64,000 nucleotides of DNA from Zingiber officinale (taxonomy: Eukaryota > Streptophyta > Magnoliopsida > Zingiberales > Zingiberaceae): NCBI RefSeq assembly GCF_018446385.1, contig NC_055999.1:80181859-80245858 (forward strand). Reading direction: 5' to 3'. The position numbers and the translations under genes are program-made. Positions 21,691-34,600 of this stretch are shown one piece after another. Position 1 is the first letter of the stretch; each line of letters begins with the position of its first letter. The notes under the pieces are model-generated. The model was given only the letters and a program-made list of their open reading frames with translations, had not been told where the DNA came from and made no database searches.

Positions 21691-24123
21691 TGAGTACCTA
21701 GAGCATCCAAGGAGCACCAATAGGTGTTGGGTTCCTAGGAGCATCTTCTACCCCATAGATGGGTTAGAGAGTGTCAACTCCGATTAGAAGGGTAGTTAAC
21801 CCAACTTTGAGGAAATTGACACTCAAGGAGCATTTTCAAGGTTTTTGTTAACCTTTGAAAATGAAATGGAATTATTATTTACTTCTTGAAAGAGTAAAAT
21901 GTGCCTAATGGTGGAAAATTGATTTTATCTTAAAAAGGCATAAATTGGGAAAACCTAGAGAAATACCAAGTTGGGATTTTGGTATTCTCTTATAAATTTT
22001 AAGGCACTCCGGGCCTTGATTTATGTGATTACTCTTGAGGAAAAATGGAATATGCCAACATTTGAGGATAAGCTTAATTTCAATTGGCATAAATTAATCA
22101 AGAGAATTAGAAATGCCCATTTAGGTTTTGGCACTCTCTTGAAGCACTTTGGCCAATCTAGGGTTTAAGTTTTAGGATTAGCTAAGATTAACGATACTTA
22201 GATAGGTAATCTAGGTATATTTTATTTATGCTAAACCTTGCCATGATTGTTTGCTCATAATATGCCATGACATCATATTTTATCTTATTTGTATTTTGCA
22301 TTCATGACTTATCATGAAAAATACAAAAATACCATGTCATGCCATACATACATCATGTAGTTATAGAAATCTTTCTTTTGAAAGCTATTTTATTTTGATG
22401 TATGCCATAACATTATCATGCATTATGTTTATTTCCTTAAAAATTAAGGACATATGGCATTAGTTAAACAAGTGGCATTTGTTTACAACAAGTGGAATAA
22501 ACAAGTGACATTTGTTTAACAAGTAAATCAACAAGTAACATCCTTTGTGGATGTCTACCTCTCAAAATGCCTAGATAGATATGCATGATCCCTAGAATAG
22601 GGCAAAACCAAAATCTTACATCTCACAAAGACCTATAAGATGACTTGTATGTGTTTCAGTGCACATTAGATACAAGTGAGATGTTAGGATGATGAACAAA
22701 ACTCAAGATGTTGATTTAGTGCATTCTTTTGAGTTTTAAGTTCATCAAAACACATAGTTATGTGTTTTCCCATCATTGGGAAAGCTAATGTACAAGTCAT
22801 GTGCATTATGCCCAAGGAACATGATGGGATATTGGTTTTGAAAATGTTTTTAAAATGTTTTTGGAAAACTTTGGTGAAGGCTATCTTTTGATAGTAATCA
22901 CCATTGAATAGTTAGACACAAACTTGAAGAAAACGCTAAAGTTTTTGCAAGTTTTCAAGTTTGTGTCAATCTTTGAAAATATAAAGTATTTTCATAGAAA
23001 GCTATTTTTCCATGATTAAGTATGCCCTAAATAATGTCTACACGAAATTTCATGATTTTTGGATTTTTGTAGAATTTTCTAGGGGTTTCTGAAGTTGACT
23101 GAAATGGAATTTCAGCAACTATCAGAGCTCCGATCGATCCATGGATCGATTGAGTTCTGAATCTCCGTGGATCGATCAATGGATCGATCCACACATACTG
23201 GATTGATCAGTGGATCGATCCACACATACTGAATCGATCAGTGGATCGATTCGGTTGGTTCAATCGATTGGATCCCAACTCCAATCGATCCAAGTTGCTG
23301 ATTTTGGCTGGGAAGGCCTGACTTCAGCATCTTTGAACCATGGTTAGTCTATGTAACCATTCCAAACCCTTAAAATACATTTGTATACATAAAAAGGGTG
23401 TTTTCGTGTTGAAAACAAGGATGGAATGGTTAAGGAAGACTTCATTGAAGTTTAGGTTGAGGTTTGTTTCAAATTTTGAACATTTGAACCTCAAAACTTC
23501 TAAATCTGGGTTTCCTAAAGGTTTAGGGATTCCAAGTCATTGTTGGTGCAATGACAGAAGTTACCACCATGTCTTTAGGGGGAGGGACTCTTTAAAGGCA
23601 TGAAAATTATTTTTCATGAACCTTGGAAGGTGGTTAACCTTCTTTAAAGAAAATGCTCATGGACGAGCTTTTGAACTTGAAATGGGGAGTGGATATCCTC
23701 ATTATTTCAAGTAGGAACTCAAGATGTTAGAAAATGCTCAAGGTTGGGTATTTGTCTACATTGAGGAAGAAGTTAAGGATAAATGAAGGGTATGAGACCT
23801 TCATTATCATGTTGGTTCAACGAGTGAAGTTGTAACCAATGATGAGCAACTCTTCAGGGGGAGAGTTTTCAACAAATGGATTTGTTGAAGTGTGCCCAAA
23901 GAGGGGGCATAGGTTGATGTGTGCCAATAGGGGGAGAATGAAAGGACGTGTGAAAGGGAGTAAGTTAGGCTTTCATTATCTAAGAGGGAGTTTTCCCTCT
24001 TAGGGGGAGAATGAAAAGCTTAACTTATGCTTTCATTACCTAGTGGCATGAAGAATGAGGCTATGGGATTAGCCTAACTTACATGTGGCATTGTAAGTGT
24101 TATTGTGGTATTGTCAAACATCA
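21691..24123 (+). other. Non-coding internal region of the gag-only element
   Basis: About 2.4 kb with no ORF resembling protease, integrase, RT or envelope. A few GGATCGAT palindromes occur at 23130-23290. The older copy keeps a recognisable version at 52945-54597, which shows the non-coding stretch is an old property of the family and not a recent deletion. Confidence 0.8.
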
Positions 24124-24136
24124 AAAAGGGGGAGAT
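24124..24136 (+). other. Polypurine tract of the gag-only element
   Basis: AAAAAGGGGGAGAT directly before the 3' LTR start TGTTGGTGC. Confidence 0.85.
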
Positions 24137-25675
24137 TGTTGGTGCAACATCCCTCAGGTCAAGGTTGACCTGGTTGACCAAGCTGAGTCTTGGTTTGGGT
24201 TTAGATGTTTGACAATAAGATATTGATTGAAGAAGAGTCAAGTAGGTCAAGGATGACCGGATACTTGACTGGGAAGTCCAGGCAGGAGGAAAATCCTGGT
24301 GAGTGAAGCCAGGTGAAAGACCTAGTGAGTGAAGCTAGGCAATTGGGAAGTCCTAGTGAGTGAAGCTAGGCAGGAGAAAAATCCTGGTGAGTGAAGCCAG
24401 GTGAAAGACCTAGTGAGTGAAGCTAGGCAATTGGGAAGTCCTAGTGAGTGAAGCTAGGCAGGAGAAAAATCCTGGTGAGTGAAGCCAGGTGAAAGACCTA
24501 GTGAGTGAATCTAGGCAATTGGGAAAGTCCTGGTGAGTGAAGCCAGGCAAGAGAAATCCAGATGGGTCAAGGTTGACCAGACATCTGGTAAGAGTCCAAG
24601 TAGGTCAAAGGGATTGACCGGATACTTGGCACGAGGAAGAAAAGTCCAAGTAGGTCTTAGGGAGTGACCGGATACTTGGCAAGAAGAGAAAAGTCCAAGT
24701 GGGTCAAAGGGATTGACCAGACACTTGGTGAGAGAGTCCTGCTGGCCAAGGGTGACCGGATGCTAGGTCTTATGTACCAACAAGTCATGGTTGACTAGAT
24801 GTTGGTTTAGGGGGCTTTGGGCTTGGTTTTGGGCAAAACCAAGGTTTGATTGATCCGGATTGATCCAAAGAGTTTGGATTGATCCGTGGATTAATCCAAA
24901 GAGTTTCGATTGATCCGTGGATTGATCCAAGAGTTTGATCGATCGGTGGATCGATCCAGAAGATCTGGATCGATCCGTGGATCGATCCGTGAGCGAACCT
25001 CTGGATCGATCCGTGGATCGATTCAGAGGTCCCAATCGATCTGGATCGATTGGGACGCCGCTGCTTCGCGATATGGCCGGATCGATCCGTGGATCGATCC
25101 AAGTTTTTTCCAGAGCAGCGCCCGGATCGATCCGTGGATCGATCCAGCCTCCCAATCGATTGGGAGCAATCCAATCGATTGGGATTCACCGCGTCGTTAT
25201 AGCTGCTGGCGCGATTTCTTCAAGAACTTCACCGATTCACCGGATCTCTCGCCAACTCCTCCACACCTCAAAGATCAGATCGCCAGTTCTTGAAGGATCT
25301 TGGAAGCTTTCCAAGTCAAGAGGCGGATCAAAGGCAAGAAGAGAAGTTAGGGTTAGGGTTTTCTGTACTCATTGTAAGCTTTGCGCTTGTATTTTGTTTC
25401 CCTTTCCTTTCTTCTTGTACTGAGAGTCTTGTAGGGCTTCTCCGCCCTCGGTAGTTACCGAAAAGGAGTGTTTTCATAGTGGAGGGTGCGTGCGTGGTGT
25501 GGATCCTTGGATTAGTCACCTCTTGTGAGGTGGATACCAAGTAAACCAACCGTGTTAGCATTGTGTGATTTGTTTCTGTATTTTCCGCTGCGCATTCTTG
25601 AAGAAACAAGCAACACCGAGCAACGAGCACGCGACGAGCTATTCACCCCCCCTCTAGCTACTTTTGGTCCTAACA
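24137..25675 (+). repeat. 3' LTR of the gag-only element, 1539 bp
   Basis: It is nearly identical to the 5' LTR except for loss of one hairpin unit near 24275 and a cluster of many short deletions at about 24840-25270 in the palindrome array. The hairpin array is at about 24235-24800. Confidence 0.9.
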
Positions 25676-25680
25676 CGACC

Positions 25681-26483
25681 GATCCTCATGTTCGGTCGAC
25701 CGATCAGATGATCTCCACCGCATCTGATCCGTCGATCCGTCGATCCGCTTCGATCTGATCAAACTTTATCCCTGCGTTCGGTCGACCGATCAGTCTCCTC
25801 TGACCCGCACACCTCGGCTTGATCCAGTCGACACCTATCCAAGGTTCGGTCGACCGATCCCGAGGTCCGGTCGACCGATCCCTGGTCGAACCCGGTCCAA
25901 CTCGAGATCCGATCCGTAGCTTGAGGTTCGCCGATCGATCCCAAGGTTGACCGATCCCGGCCATCCTAACCCTACACAAAAGATTAGTTTCTGCAAACAG
26001 AGTTAGAACACAAAAGATAGTATATAAACAAATTTGGCAGTCATCGGCTGACTTCGGATTTTCGACCGAAACCCTAGGTCGACCCGACGCCATCTGTTCG
26101 GGAACGGGCCCTCACCTACTCCACTCAGGAGATTTTACCTTTTGCCAATCCTCGATCGACTGGACTTTTGCTCGGTGTTCGATTCCTCCAGACTTACCCG
26201 TCCAGTCTTCCACCTGGTTCGCGACACCAGGATTTTCCACCTAGGGTTACCACCCCCTAGAACTTTTGCCTGAAGCACTCGACCCACCAAGACTTTCCGC
26301 ATAGGGTTACCACTCCCTATGACCTAGGGTTACCACCCCCTAGGGTTTTTACCTTGCCTAACCACAGTTAGGACTTACCTGAAACACTCAATCAAGCATG
26401 TTAGTTCACAACACACCTTAACTTTGAATCGTTTGCCATTATCAAAACTCAGGTTCGATCGTCGGATGCTTCCCGTACCAACA
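25681..26483 (-). repeat. SIRE 5' LTR, 5' part
   Basis: On the minus strand it starts TGTTGGTACGGG at 26483. With the other part (17788-18254) it gives an LTR of about 1270 bp. It carries four or more copies of a GGTCGACCGATC palindrome-containing motif (25680-25890). The gag-only element inserted in one of them. Confidence 0.78.
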
Positions 26484-27224
26484 GTTAAGGTTTCCATGTT
26501 TTAAAGTTGTTAAACCCTAGAACCATGCTCTTAGGGTTTCGACCAAGAAAAAAATAAGATGAATTTAAGAAAGTTCTAAACCTAAACTATGCTTGCTTAT
26601 GATTCCTTATGGTATATGATCTACTAGATTATGTTAGTTAATGTTTTCCATATTTTAAAGTTGCTAAAAAAAAACCTAGATCCATGCTCTTAGGTTTCGG
26701 CCAAGGAGGAATAAAATGGATTTAGGAAAGTTTTGAAACCTAACTATGCTTGCTCATGGTATGTAATCCATTATATGATGTTAGTGTAAAGTTTTCTATG
26801 TTTTATGTTGCTTAACACCTAGGATGACACCTCTTGTAAGCTTCGGCCAACTAAGAAAAAAATAGGGTAAGAAGTCCTTCTATGTTGCTAAAGGTCTCCC
26901 ATGTTAGGATGAGTACCATGTGATGCTAGTATGATACTTTCCTTGTTTTAAAAATGCTTAAAACCTAAGGCCATACCTTGTAAGTTTCGGCCAAGAAGCA
27001 AGGAAGGGAATTAGGGAAGCTTAATTTCAACTAGACTTGCTTATGTTTTCTCCCATGTTATGCTATGTATGATGTGATGCTAATATGATACTTTTCTTGG
27101 TTAAAGTTGCTTAAAAATTTAAGTTAATGTTCATGCAAGTTTCGGCCAAGATGTGGATTAGGAATTATGGAAAGTTCAAAACCCTAACCATGCATGATAA
27201 TGACTCTCTATGTTATGCTATATG

Positions 27225-27370
27225 ATATGTTTTATGATATGACAAGAACATAATATGCTTCATGATATGACAAGAACATGATATGCTTCATGATATGACA
27301 AGAACATGATATGCTTCATGACATGACAAGAATATGCTATGTTTCATGATATGACAAGAACATGATATAC
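27225..27370 (+). repeat. ~27-bp tandem repeat, about five units
   Basis: Units contain ATGATATGACAAGAACATG followed by ATATGCTTC with few changes. Confidence 0.85.
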
Positions 27371-27574
27371 TATTTTATTTTTGTATTGGCTTGTACCGGA
27401 CCCTAAGAATGGTCCATGGGATGGGCTCCTAAGTTGCCCCTAGGTCGATGATCAAGGAAACGAGCCTAGTTCCTAGTAGGTTCGAGATTTGCTACCTCGG
27501 ATTTATTTAGGATGCGCGCAATTTATGTATGTGGTACAATACCGGACCCTCATATTGAGATTTATGTTTAAGTA

Positions 27575-27745
27575 CCTATATGATATATGTTTTCAAAGAA
27601 CATCTTGTATATGTTTGTTTCATGCTATATGATTATGATATATATTTTCAAAGAACATCTTGCATATGTTTGTTTCATGCTATATGATTATGATATATGT
27701 TTTCAAAGAACATCTTAAATATGCTTATCTCATGCTACATGATTA
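27575..27745 (+). repeat. ~58-bp tandem repeat, three units
   Basis: Units contain TTTTCAAAGAACATCTT, then TATGTTTGTTTCATGCTA, then ATGATTAT. Confidence 0.8.
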
Positions 27746-28459
27746 TTATGCTTCATGAAAATGCTATTGGGTGATATGTCTATGATGCCTAAATGAACAT
27801 GCTACTACCTTATGCTTATGTTTGTTTGATTAGATGAACATGTCATTACTTTATATCAACTTCATGATGGATGTTTTTGTGAGTAGGAAAGGATCTTACT
27901 AAGCCTATGTGCTTATAGTTTTATTTTCCTTGTACTGCAGAAAAGGGTAAAGCATGGTTAAACTAAAGGGAGCAGCAGGAGGGACAGAGGATGTGTGTGG
28001 CAGTGGCATGGTGGAAGAGATCTGTTTTGTGTTTTCAGGACTTATATATGTTTTAAGCTTTTGCATGTGAACTATTTCTTCTTACTACTTTTGATGATAT
28101 TAGCTTGACTTGTTGGGTGCTTTATACTTAAGTTGAACTATACTTACCTTTGCTTCCATGATACCTCGAAATGCTAAGTACTTGTTATTTAGAGAAGTGT
28201 TAGAGATCATGAGCTCTAGAGAGCCGTATACATGTTTAGTTTTCTTCTTATCTTAGTACACTTTATGCTTTAGTTAAGACAAGCATGTATCATGTTTCAA
28301 GTAATAGATAGTAAATAAATTTTTATATACATGAATGCTAGCATGTTCACATGTTTTGGTTATATGATTAAGTTTTAAGTTGTAAAGAATAAAAAGAAAA
28401 AAAAAGAAAAAGAGAAAATTTTCTTCCACTGCAACAGTAGTGGAAGGGCGGGCGTTACA

Positions 28460-30030
28460 TGACCAATGTGATTCTTTATTTCAAAATAAATGTTTACAAA
28501 AAGCTAGGCTTTTAGTATACACTCTAACAGGAATGTGAGATGCTGGAACTTCACAAGAGAGATTTGTTGAAGGATGTCAAAATGTGTAAGCATGAATTAT
28601 GTAAATTTAGTGTTATTAGGGAACAAATCAAAGCGTAATTCAAGACAACAACACATAAGACAGAGGAAATTCTAGACTACGTAGATACAAATATCTAGGG
28701 ACTAGCTAGTATAGCATCACCAGAAGGACACTTGTATTTTGTGAGTTTTATTGATGATTACTCACGAAAGGTCTAAGTATACTTTATGCGTCACAAATTA
28801 GAAACTTTTACAAAGTTTAAACTGTGAAAAATTGAAGTAGAGAACCAGATCGGAAAGAAAATTAAATGCCTTGGATTAGACAATGAGATTGAGTACACAG
28901 ATTCAAAGTTTCAGGAATTTTGTGAGTAGCATGAGATTATGAGACATTTCTTGGTTCCCAGGACATGTGACGGAAAGGTTGAATAAAACAATCATTGAGA
29001 AGGCAAGATGTCTCAGGTTGAATATAGGTGGCAAAATATTTTTGGACGGAAGAGGTTAACATGATATGTTATCTCATTAATAGTTCACTAAGGGAAATAT
29101 TAAAAGGTAAAATATCAAAGGAAATATGGACAAGGAATCCAGTAGATTACTCTTATCTTTAAATTTTTCGATGTCTAGGCTATATGCACATATCTAGTGA
29201 TGAAAGATCAAAGTTAGATGTGAAGTCAAAGCAATACATTTTTCTAGAGTATTAGAAAGGAATTAAATGATTCAAACTTTGGAATTCTAAGTCAAACAAG
29301 GTGATGATCATCAGAGATGTGGTATTTGATGAGAAGGTCAAAGCTTTGGATTCAAGCTTTTTGATGCATGTTATAGTTTGCACGAGATCGAATTTGGTAC
29401 AGGCAGTTAGTATGATGAGCAAATTTCTCTCAAATTCTGGTAGACCACATTGGAATGTAGTGAAGTGAATTTTCAGATACTTGAGAAATATAGCTGATTA
29501 TGATATTATGTTCAGTAGATAATTGGAAGATTCTTTAGTTGTTGGATGTGTAGATGTAGACTATCTAGGAGATTTAGATGACATGAGCTCTACTACATGA
29601 TACATGTTTACTGTGGTGGGAGGACCTATCTGTTAGAAGTCTATGATTCAAGCTATTGTTGAATGTCTACTATAAAGTCGGAGTACATGACAGTAGTTGA
29701 AGCAGTGAAGAAAGCTCTATGACTTACAGGGTTGGTAAGAGAATTGAGTATTCAGTAAGATGAAGTCAAGTTGTTATGCTATAGTAAGAGTGTTATCTAT
29801 TTGACGAAAAAATAGATGTATTATATCAGAACAAAGCACATTGATGTTAGATTTCGCAAGATCAGAGAGCTGATTGCTTTAGGAGAAATTCAACTTGAGA
29901 AGGTTCACACTGTAGATAATATTATAGACATGTTGACAAAGCTAGTGACCGCGGAGAAGTTCAGGCATTGTTTAAACTTGATCCATATCTCTAGATGCTT
30001 GAGGAAGGAAACCCAGATCCAGAGATCCAG
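28460..30030 (+). pseudogene. Decayed Ty1/copia pol (Tork type), RT mostly deleted
   Basis: Read in changing frames with many stops, the sequence shows the pre-integrase region (about 28540-28620), the integrase core (LYFVSFIDDYSRK near 28735, KIKCLGLDNEIEYTDSKF near 28860) and the region after it. It then jumps to the end of RT/RNase H. The last piece, 29816-30034, is the RNase H end (IRTKHIDVRFRKIRELI, then DMLTKLVTAEKF). A central deletion removed most of RT. It is the oldest layer of the nest left of CCT3. Confidence 0.8.
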
Positions 30031-30555
30031 GTAGAGTTTTGCTTAGATACCAGTGGCTTATATGTGAGTGAAGGTTAATACGAGCGATGCCACAGATGAA
30101 AGGAAAGAAACAGTGGAAAAATCTTATTATAATTTTTCATAACAGAATTCTATTAAGATTTTTTCTAACATAATTCTATTACAGTTTTTTATAACAAAAT
30201 TCTGTTATAATTTTTTGGGTTTGTTTTGACTTGTTTGGGGTTTGATATTATTTATAGGGATTATTGTGAACTTATTAGTAGTATCATAACAATAAGGATT
30301 CTTTTGTATAGAGAGAATTTTAATAAGACTTTGGCTGTTTTTGTGGAGTAGGCATGTCATCGAATCATGATAACTCTTTTATCTTTTTCTTCCTCCTCGT
30401 ATTATTCTTCCTTATGCATCTTTATCTTATTTGAAGTCTATCTTATTGCTCTACACGATTTCTTCCTCTTTTTCTCTTCTTCCGCATTAGAGCTTGAAAG
30501 GTATTATCCCTTCTCTATGCAGCGCCCTTCTTGTCGATGTTTGTATCTATCATCA
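30031..30555 (+). repeat. Remains of the 3' LTR of the decayed copia
   Basis: After the RNase H end come three imperfect units of about 30 bases (30120-30215; TAACAGAATTCTATTA-like). Then there is AT-rich sequence that by position is the 3' LTR of the decayed copia. Ends are not clear. Confidence 0.45.
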
Positions 30556-31604
30556 CCATAAATATCACGAATCACCTCTTAAAAACCACAAACCAAATCC
30601 CTTAGTATCTCAATTCCTTTTCTCTATACTTGTACGCTTTATATAAAGTGGAAATGAGTGATTCTCCCAATTGCATGTTGTAGTTTTTTCCCCCCAAGTA
30701 ACTGCCACGGGCAATTGCTTTCCACTAACAAGGTTGACCCATAAAAAATTATAAGATGCCCTTAAAATTCTAACACACATTTTGGCATCTCAGACTCTAG
30801 GCGATTGTAGGATGCATTAGACAATACTATTTGTTGTAGCCCCAAAGAATATTCTATAACTTCTATACCGAATGTAGGTAATTGTCGACGTTTGATTTAA
30901 CTACATTTAGATGCCAAATGGCTTTACGATCAACCTCTCTAAGTAATTCACCTCTACCTAGGTGCTTTATCACTACTCTTATAATAAGTTATCTAAAAAG
31001 CAAGAACAAATCTTTAAGCTTCAATGAGATGGAAGCTCTAAGACATTTTACTCGCATTTTTTTAAAAAATATTTCATTGTATATTAAAAGAAAATATACT
31101 TAATCTTATAATTGTTCTCATCATTTTAATCTCATTTGTCCTTGTGAGTCGGATGCTAGCACCTATATTCTTTATTTCCTTTGGTTTGAAATCTATGAAA
31201 CAGAAGCCAAAGTGATGGTCATTATTTTCTTATTTTTCACTTTCACTTAGTATTATATATTATCTACTAACACTAGAACATGACATCATCTTACCATAAA
31301 AATAAATCTAAATTTATTGTAAAAATATAAATAATTATTTTTAAAAATATATAATTAATCTTATATTATTCTATATATTTGTTAGTGTAAAATAAAAAAC
31401 CGTGACAAGCAAGAAACCGACTCAGGAGAAGGATCTAGCCATTTCAGGCCGGGTGCTGCGCGAGGGTTTTCAGTTCCACTGAGGAACTCTCGAGAAACTG
31501 CTCGTCGCCGGAGACCTCCACCCGCCGTTGCTGCAACCGCCTCGCTTTCGGTGTAGCAAGAAGGAAATAGGAAGGCTCTTTTTCGTCTCTGTATCTTCTC
31601 AGTC
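30556..31604 (+). promoter_or_regulatory. Intergenic region and CCT3 promoter/5' UTR
   Basis: No gene is seen. The part next to the start codon (about 31430-31604) is GC-richer and pyrimidine-rich and probably holds the 5' UTR. I see no convincing TATA box, which is common for housekeeping genes. Confidence 0.45.
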
Positions 31605-34600
31605 ATGCACGCCCCCGTCCTTGTTCTCAGTAAGTCTCTCTCCTCCTTTTGACAAATCGGTGGATCTCGGAGTTCTTCCCTTCCGTTTTAAAGATCAGCA
31701 TTTTTTTTAAAAAAATCATGATTTCATTACTTCTTCTGGAGAAATTTTGCTGGGTAAAAAAAAAAACTTCCGGATTGATCAATATTTGTAGTGGCGGTAG
31801 CTCGTTGGTTGGAGGTATTGCACTTGAAAAATACAAGTCGAGATGGATGGCTTTTCCTTTGTTGTGAAATTTGGTGCTTTGGAATGCTGGATTTGTTGAT
31901 AGATCGTGTCATTTTTTAAAAAATTTTTTGGCAGAACGTTTATGTAATGTTGCGTTTTACTATAGATCAAAATTGATGGAACCCATTTGGCGATTCAAGT
32001 ACAATAGCGAAGCTTTTTTTCCCTTCTAAAATATAAATATATTCGTAGGAATGAGTAATTCTGTGGCTTTGTCATTCAAGTTATCTAACACTTTCCCTGA
32101 CCTTTCTGAGCAGAAGATTCTTTAAAACGGGAATCTGGTAGTAAGGTTCATCATGCTAACATCCAAGCATCGAAGGTGAGAATATGCAGTCCTTTAAGTG
32201 TTTTTTTTGGCATTCTATTACATGTATAATTTGAGTTATCTAGGTACGTGACATGCTTGCCACATGGATTTGCCATTTGTGTTTCCTTTCCTAATGTCAG
32301 TGCTAAAACAGCACTAGAGTTTTTTGAAATTTTGTGTTTAGTTTGGCGTACTTCATATTTATTACTTATAAACACGTATATCTTTAGATTGTTTGATGAA
32401 CTTCAATCCATAGAAGCTCTTTTGTGCTGATTCATTGTTGATTACTTGAAGAAGTGTTTGCATTGCAGTGTCATAACAGCATGTTGTTATTTTACTTCAG
32501 TAGTCTTCATGATAGTTGGAAAAAGTACTTCTGCATCTCATCACTGCTGATATTGGTTGTTACATCTTATATCTTACATTCTATGTACAGGCCGTGGCTG
32601 ACATAATTCGAACTACTTTGGGACCTCGGTCTATGCTTAAAATGCTGCTTGATGCTGCAGGAGGTTTGTTTTTAGTTATTTTAACTGATAATCTTGAATG
32701 TGGATGTATTACTATGGTTGTTTGATGCTTCAATTAACTGTGATTTTAACAAAGGTTTGTTTTTGGTATTTTTACTGGCACTTTTGAATGTGGATCTGTA
32801 AGTTATATTTTGATTTCTCGCAAAAACATGATTTGAAGCTTCTAATCTTTTTCAAATGTTGATATTTTGTCTCAATTATGAAATATGACAAGTTTTTTTC
32901 TGTATTCAGATGTCTGCATTAGCTTGAAAGTTACATTTTCCATGCAAGACCTATTAGATATCAAGACAACCATGAACACATTTCACTTGAACCTGAAAGT
33001 TGAGAAAACCATGAATTCATAGAATCTAAACAAGTGCTTGTGGGATACAACCTAGTGTTATCTATACTAATGCCAATCATTTTAGTATATAGGTAATTGC
33101 TGTTGACATGGTTGAGGAGAACTGTAAATGACAAGGATATAAACAATTTATTTGGTTGTATTTACTACAAGTACAAAATTTGTCATGTCCTATAAGTGTT
33201 GATTATATGGTAATAGCTGGAATCATGTTGAAGTGAGAACCCATTGGCGATCACTTAGTCAACTGTTGGATTATATGGTAAAATGATTACAACGCATGCC
33301 ATTTACTCAACCTCAAACTTGTTCACCAATATAGTACATAGTGAATATGGACAATGGAGCTTTTTAATTATTATGAGAAACAATTTCTTGAAAAAATTTC
33401 AACGGAACAATTTCTTCAGGTACATGATAAACAATTATCCAAAACAATTTGACCAAGACAAATTTGTAAGTTGTAGAGTGCTTTTATGTGTTTGCGGCCC
33501 TGAAAGCATCTATCAATGTGCTAAAGAATTAGATAAGTGCAGCATACTTCCATTTAATGATGATATCAAGATGAATCAATATGGCCATCTCTGAAGTTTG
33601 TATTCACAGTGGTGGGCTTAAGGAAGGAATCTGGAAGTTATGGGCTTAAGAAGCATTTGTAGAATTGACAGTCTCTTCATGCAATAAATCTCCATCCTTT
33701 TGCATAAGTGATCCTGATTTTTCATTCTCAATTTCTTGAAAAAATTATAGCTGCCAAAGGCCTTTTGTTCTTCAATTCACAATCTGACGGTTGGGATTTC
33801 AATATATTTACAGTTCTTGAACCTCCTACAGAATTTCATGTTGCCCATTGCTCAATTTGAGCTTCTACTCTTACCAATCTAGCCTGTTGTCTCTCTTCTT
33901 ATGTCAAGTTGCAGCAGTCTATCCACTTGGGGGAATGGAAACTTTTGCGCTATTAGTGGATCTGAATTTGTGTGACAAGGTCTGAACTATGACATTTGAC
34001 AGGGAACTCATCTATATCTTTCATGTAGTTCCTGGTTCCCACTTGATGCCTGTTACCACATAAGAAAGAATCTAAATGGGAGGATGCAGGAAAGTGAACT
34101 GATCCCTGCAGGAAGAAACATTGCACTGCAATCAACATATCCCATGCCATTGGTTGTTAATCAAAACACACGTAGTTTACAATGCATTCTCAATGCACTA
34201 GAGGAGCAGTTGTTCTGAAGTTCATTCTGCACCATCCTAATTCTCATATGCCTAGAAGAGAGGTTCTTCTGAAGCTTATTGAGCACCATTACATTTATGA
34301 TCTGTTATTCATAGTTTCCCAATATTCTCCTGAATAGAATTTAGTTGAGATAGTTGTGAATCTCTGCTACCATCCATATGCAAGTGGTTAAATCATGCGG
34401 AACAAGGCAAGGGGGAATTATGAGGAACCACGAAGCTGTCCATTTATGAGAAACACCTTTTGAATCATACCGAACTTCTATTTTACTTAGATTCGACTGA
34501 GTATCCAACACAGGCGTGGATCTAACCATCTGTCATGTGACCAATAGGGCGTCAAATTTCTACTTTGAGTGTCAGTGGTTGACTTAGGTATTTAGGGGAT

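Larger units (their letters stand above)
18255..25675 (+). mobile_element. Complete gag-only LTR retrotransposon (TR-GAG type), 7.4 kb
   Basis: The element is flanked by a perfect 5-bp duplication CGACC (18250-18254 and 25676-25680). Parts: 5' LTR 18255-19890, primer site, gag 20023-21690, 2.4 kb non-coding, polypurine tract, 3' LTR 24137-25675. No protease, integrase or RT is present in any frame, so it must use enzymes of another copia element. Plant terminal-repeat elements with only a gag domain are a described class (TR-GAG). LTRs are nearly identical outside one 430-bp stretch, so it is young. Two older relatives lie at 47150-55771 and 58583-63988. Confidence 0.9.
10617..26483 (-). mobile_element. 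SIRE-type Ty1/copia retrotransposon, 5' half, split by three other elements
   Basis: Read on the minus strand: 5' LTR (26483 down to 17788, interrupted by another element), primer site, gag (17525-15862), AT-rich linkers, protease and integrase (12146-10617), then a break where the gypsy element inserted. The RT, RNase H and 3' LTR would lie left of the window. The UBN2-type gag with CCHC knuckle and the integrase sequence type are those of the SIRE/Maximus lineage (family knowledge). Inside it are the CACTA-like element (13096-14999), the gypsy element at its left and the gag-only element in its LTR. Confidence 0.85.
26484..28459 (+). repeat. 3' part of another LTR, probably gypsy
   Basis: The stretch has no ORF. 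It ends in GGGCGGGCGTTACA at 28459, after which the frame of a decayed copia element starts, so this looks like an LTR end inserted in that copia. The SIRE LTR edge at 26483 cuts it on the left, so its own start lies outside the window. It holds two tandem arrays (see separate entries). Confidence 0.5.

Noticed and set aside
33283..33594. 103-aa ORF in CCT3 intron 3
   Set aside because: No recognisable domain, no splice or start support, lies within an intron of a well-defined gene.
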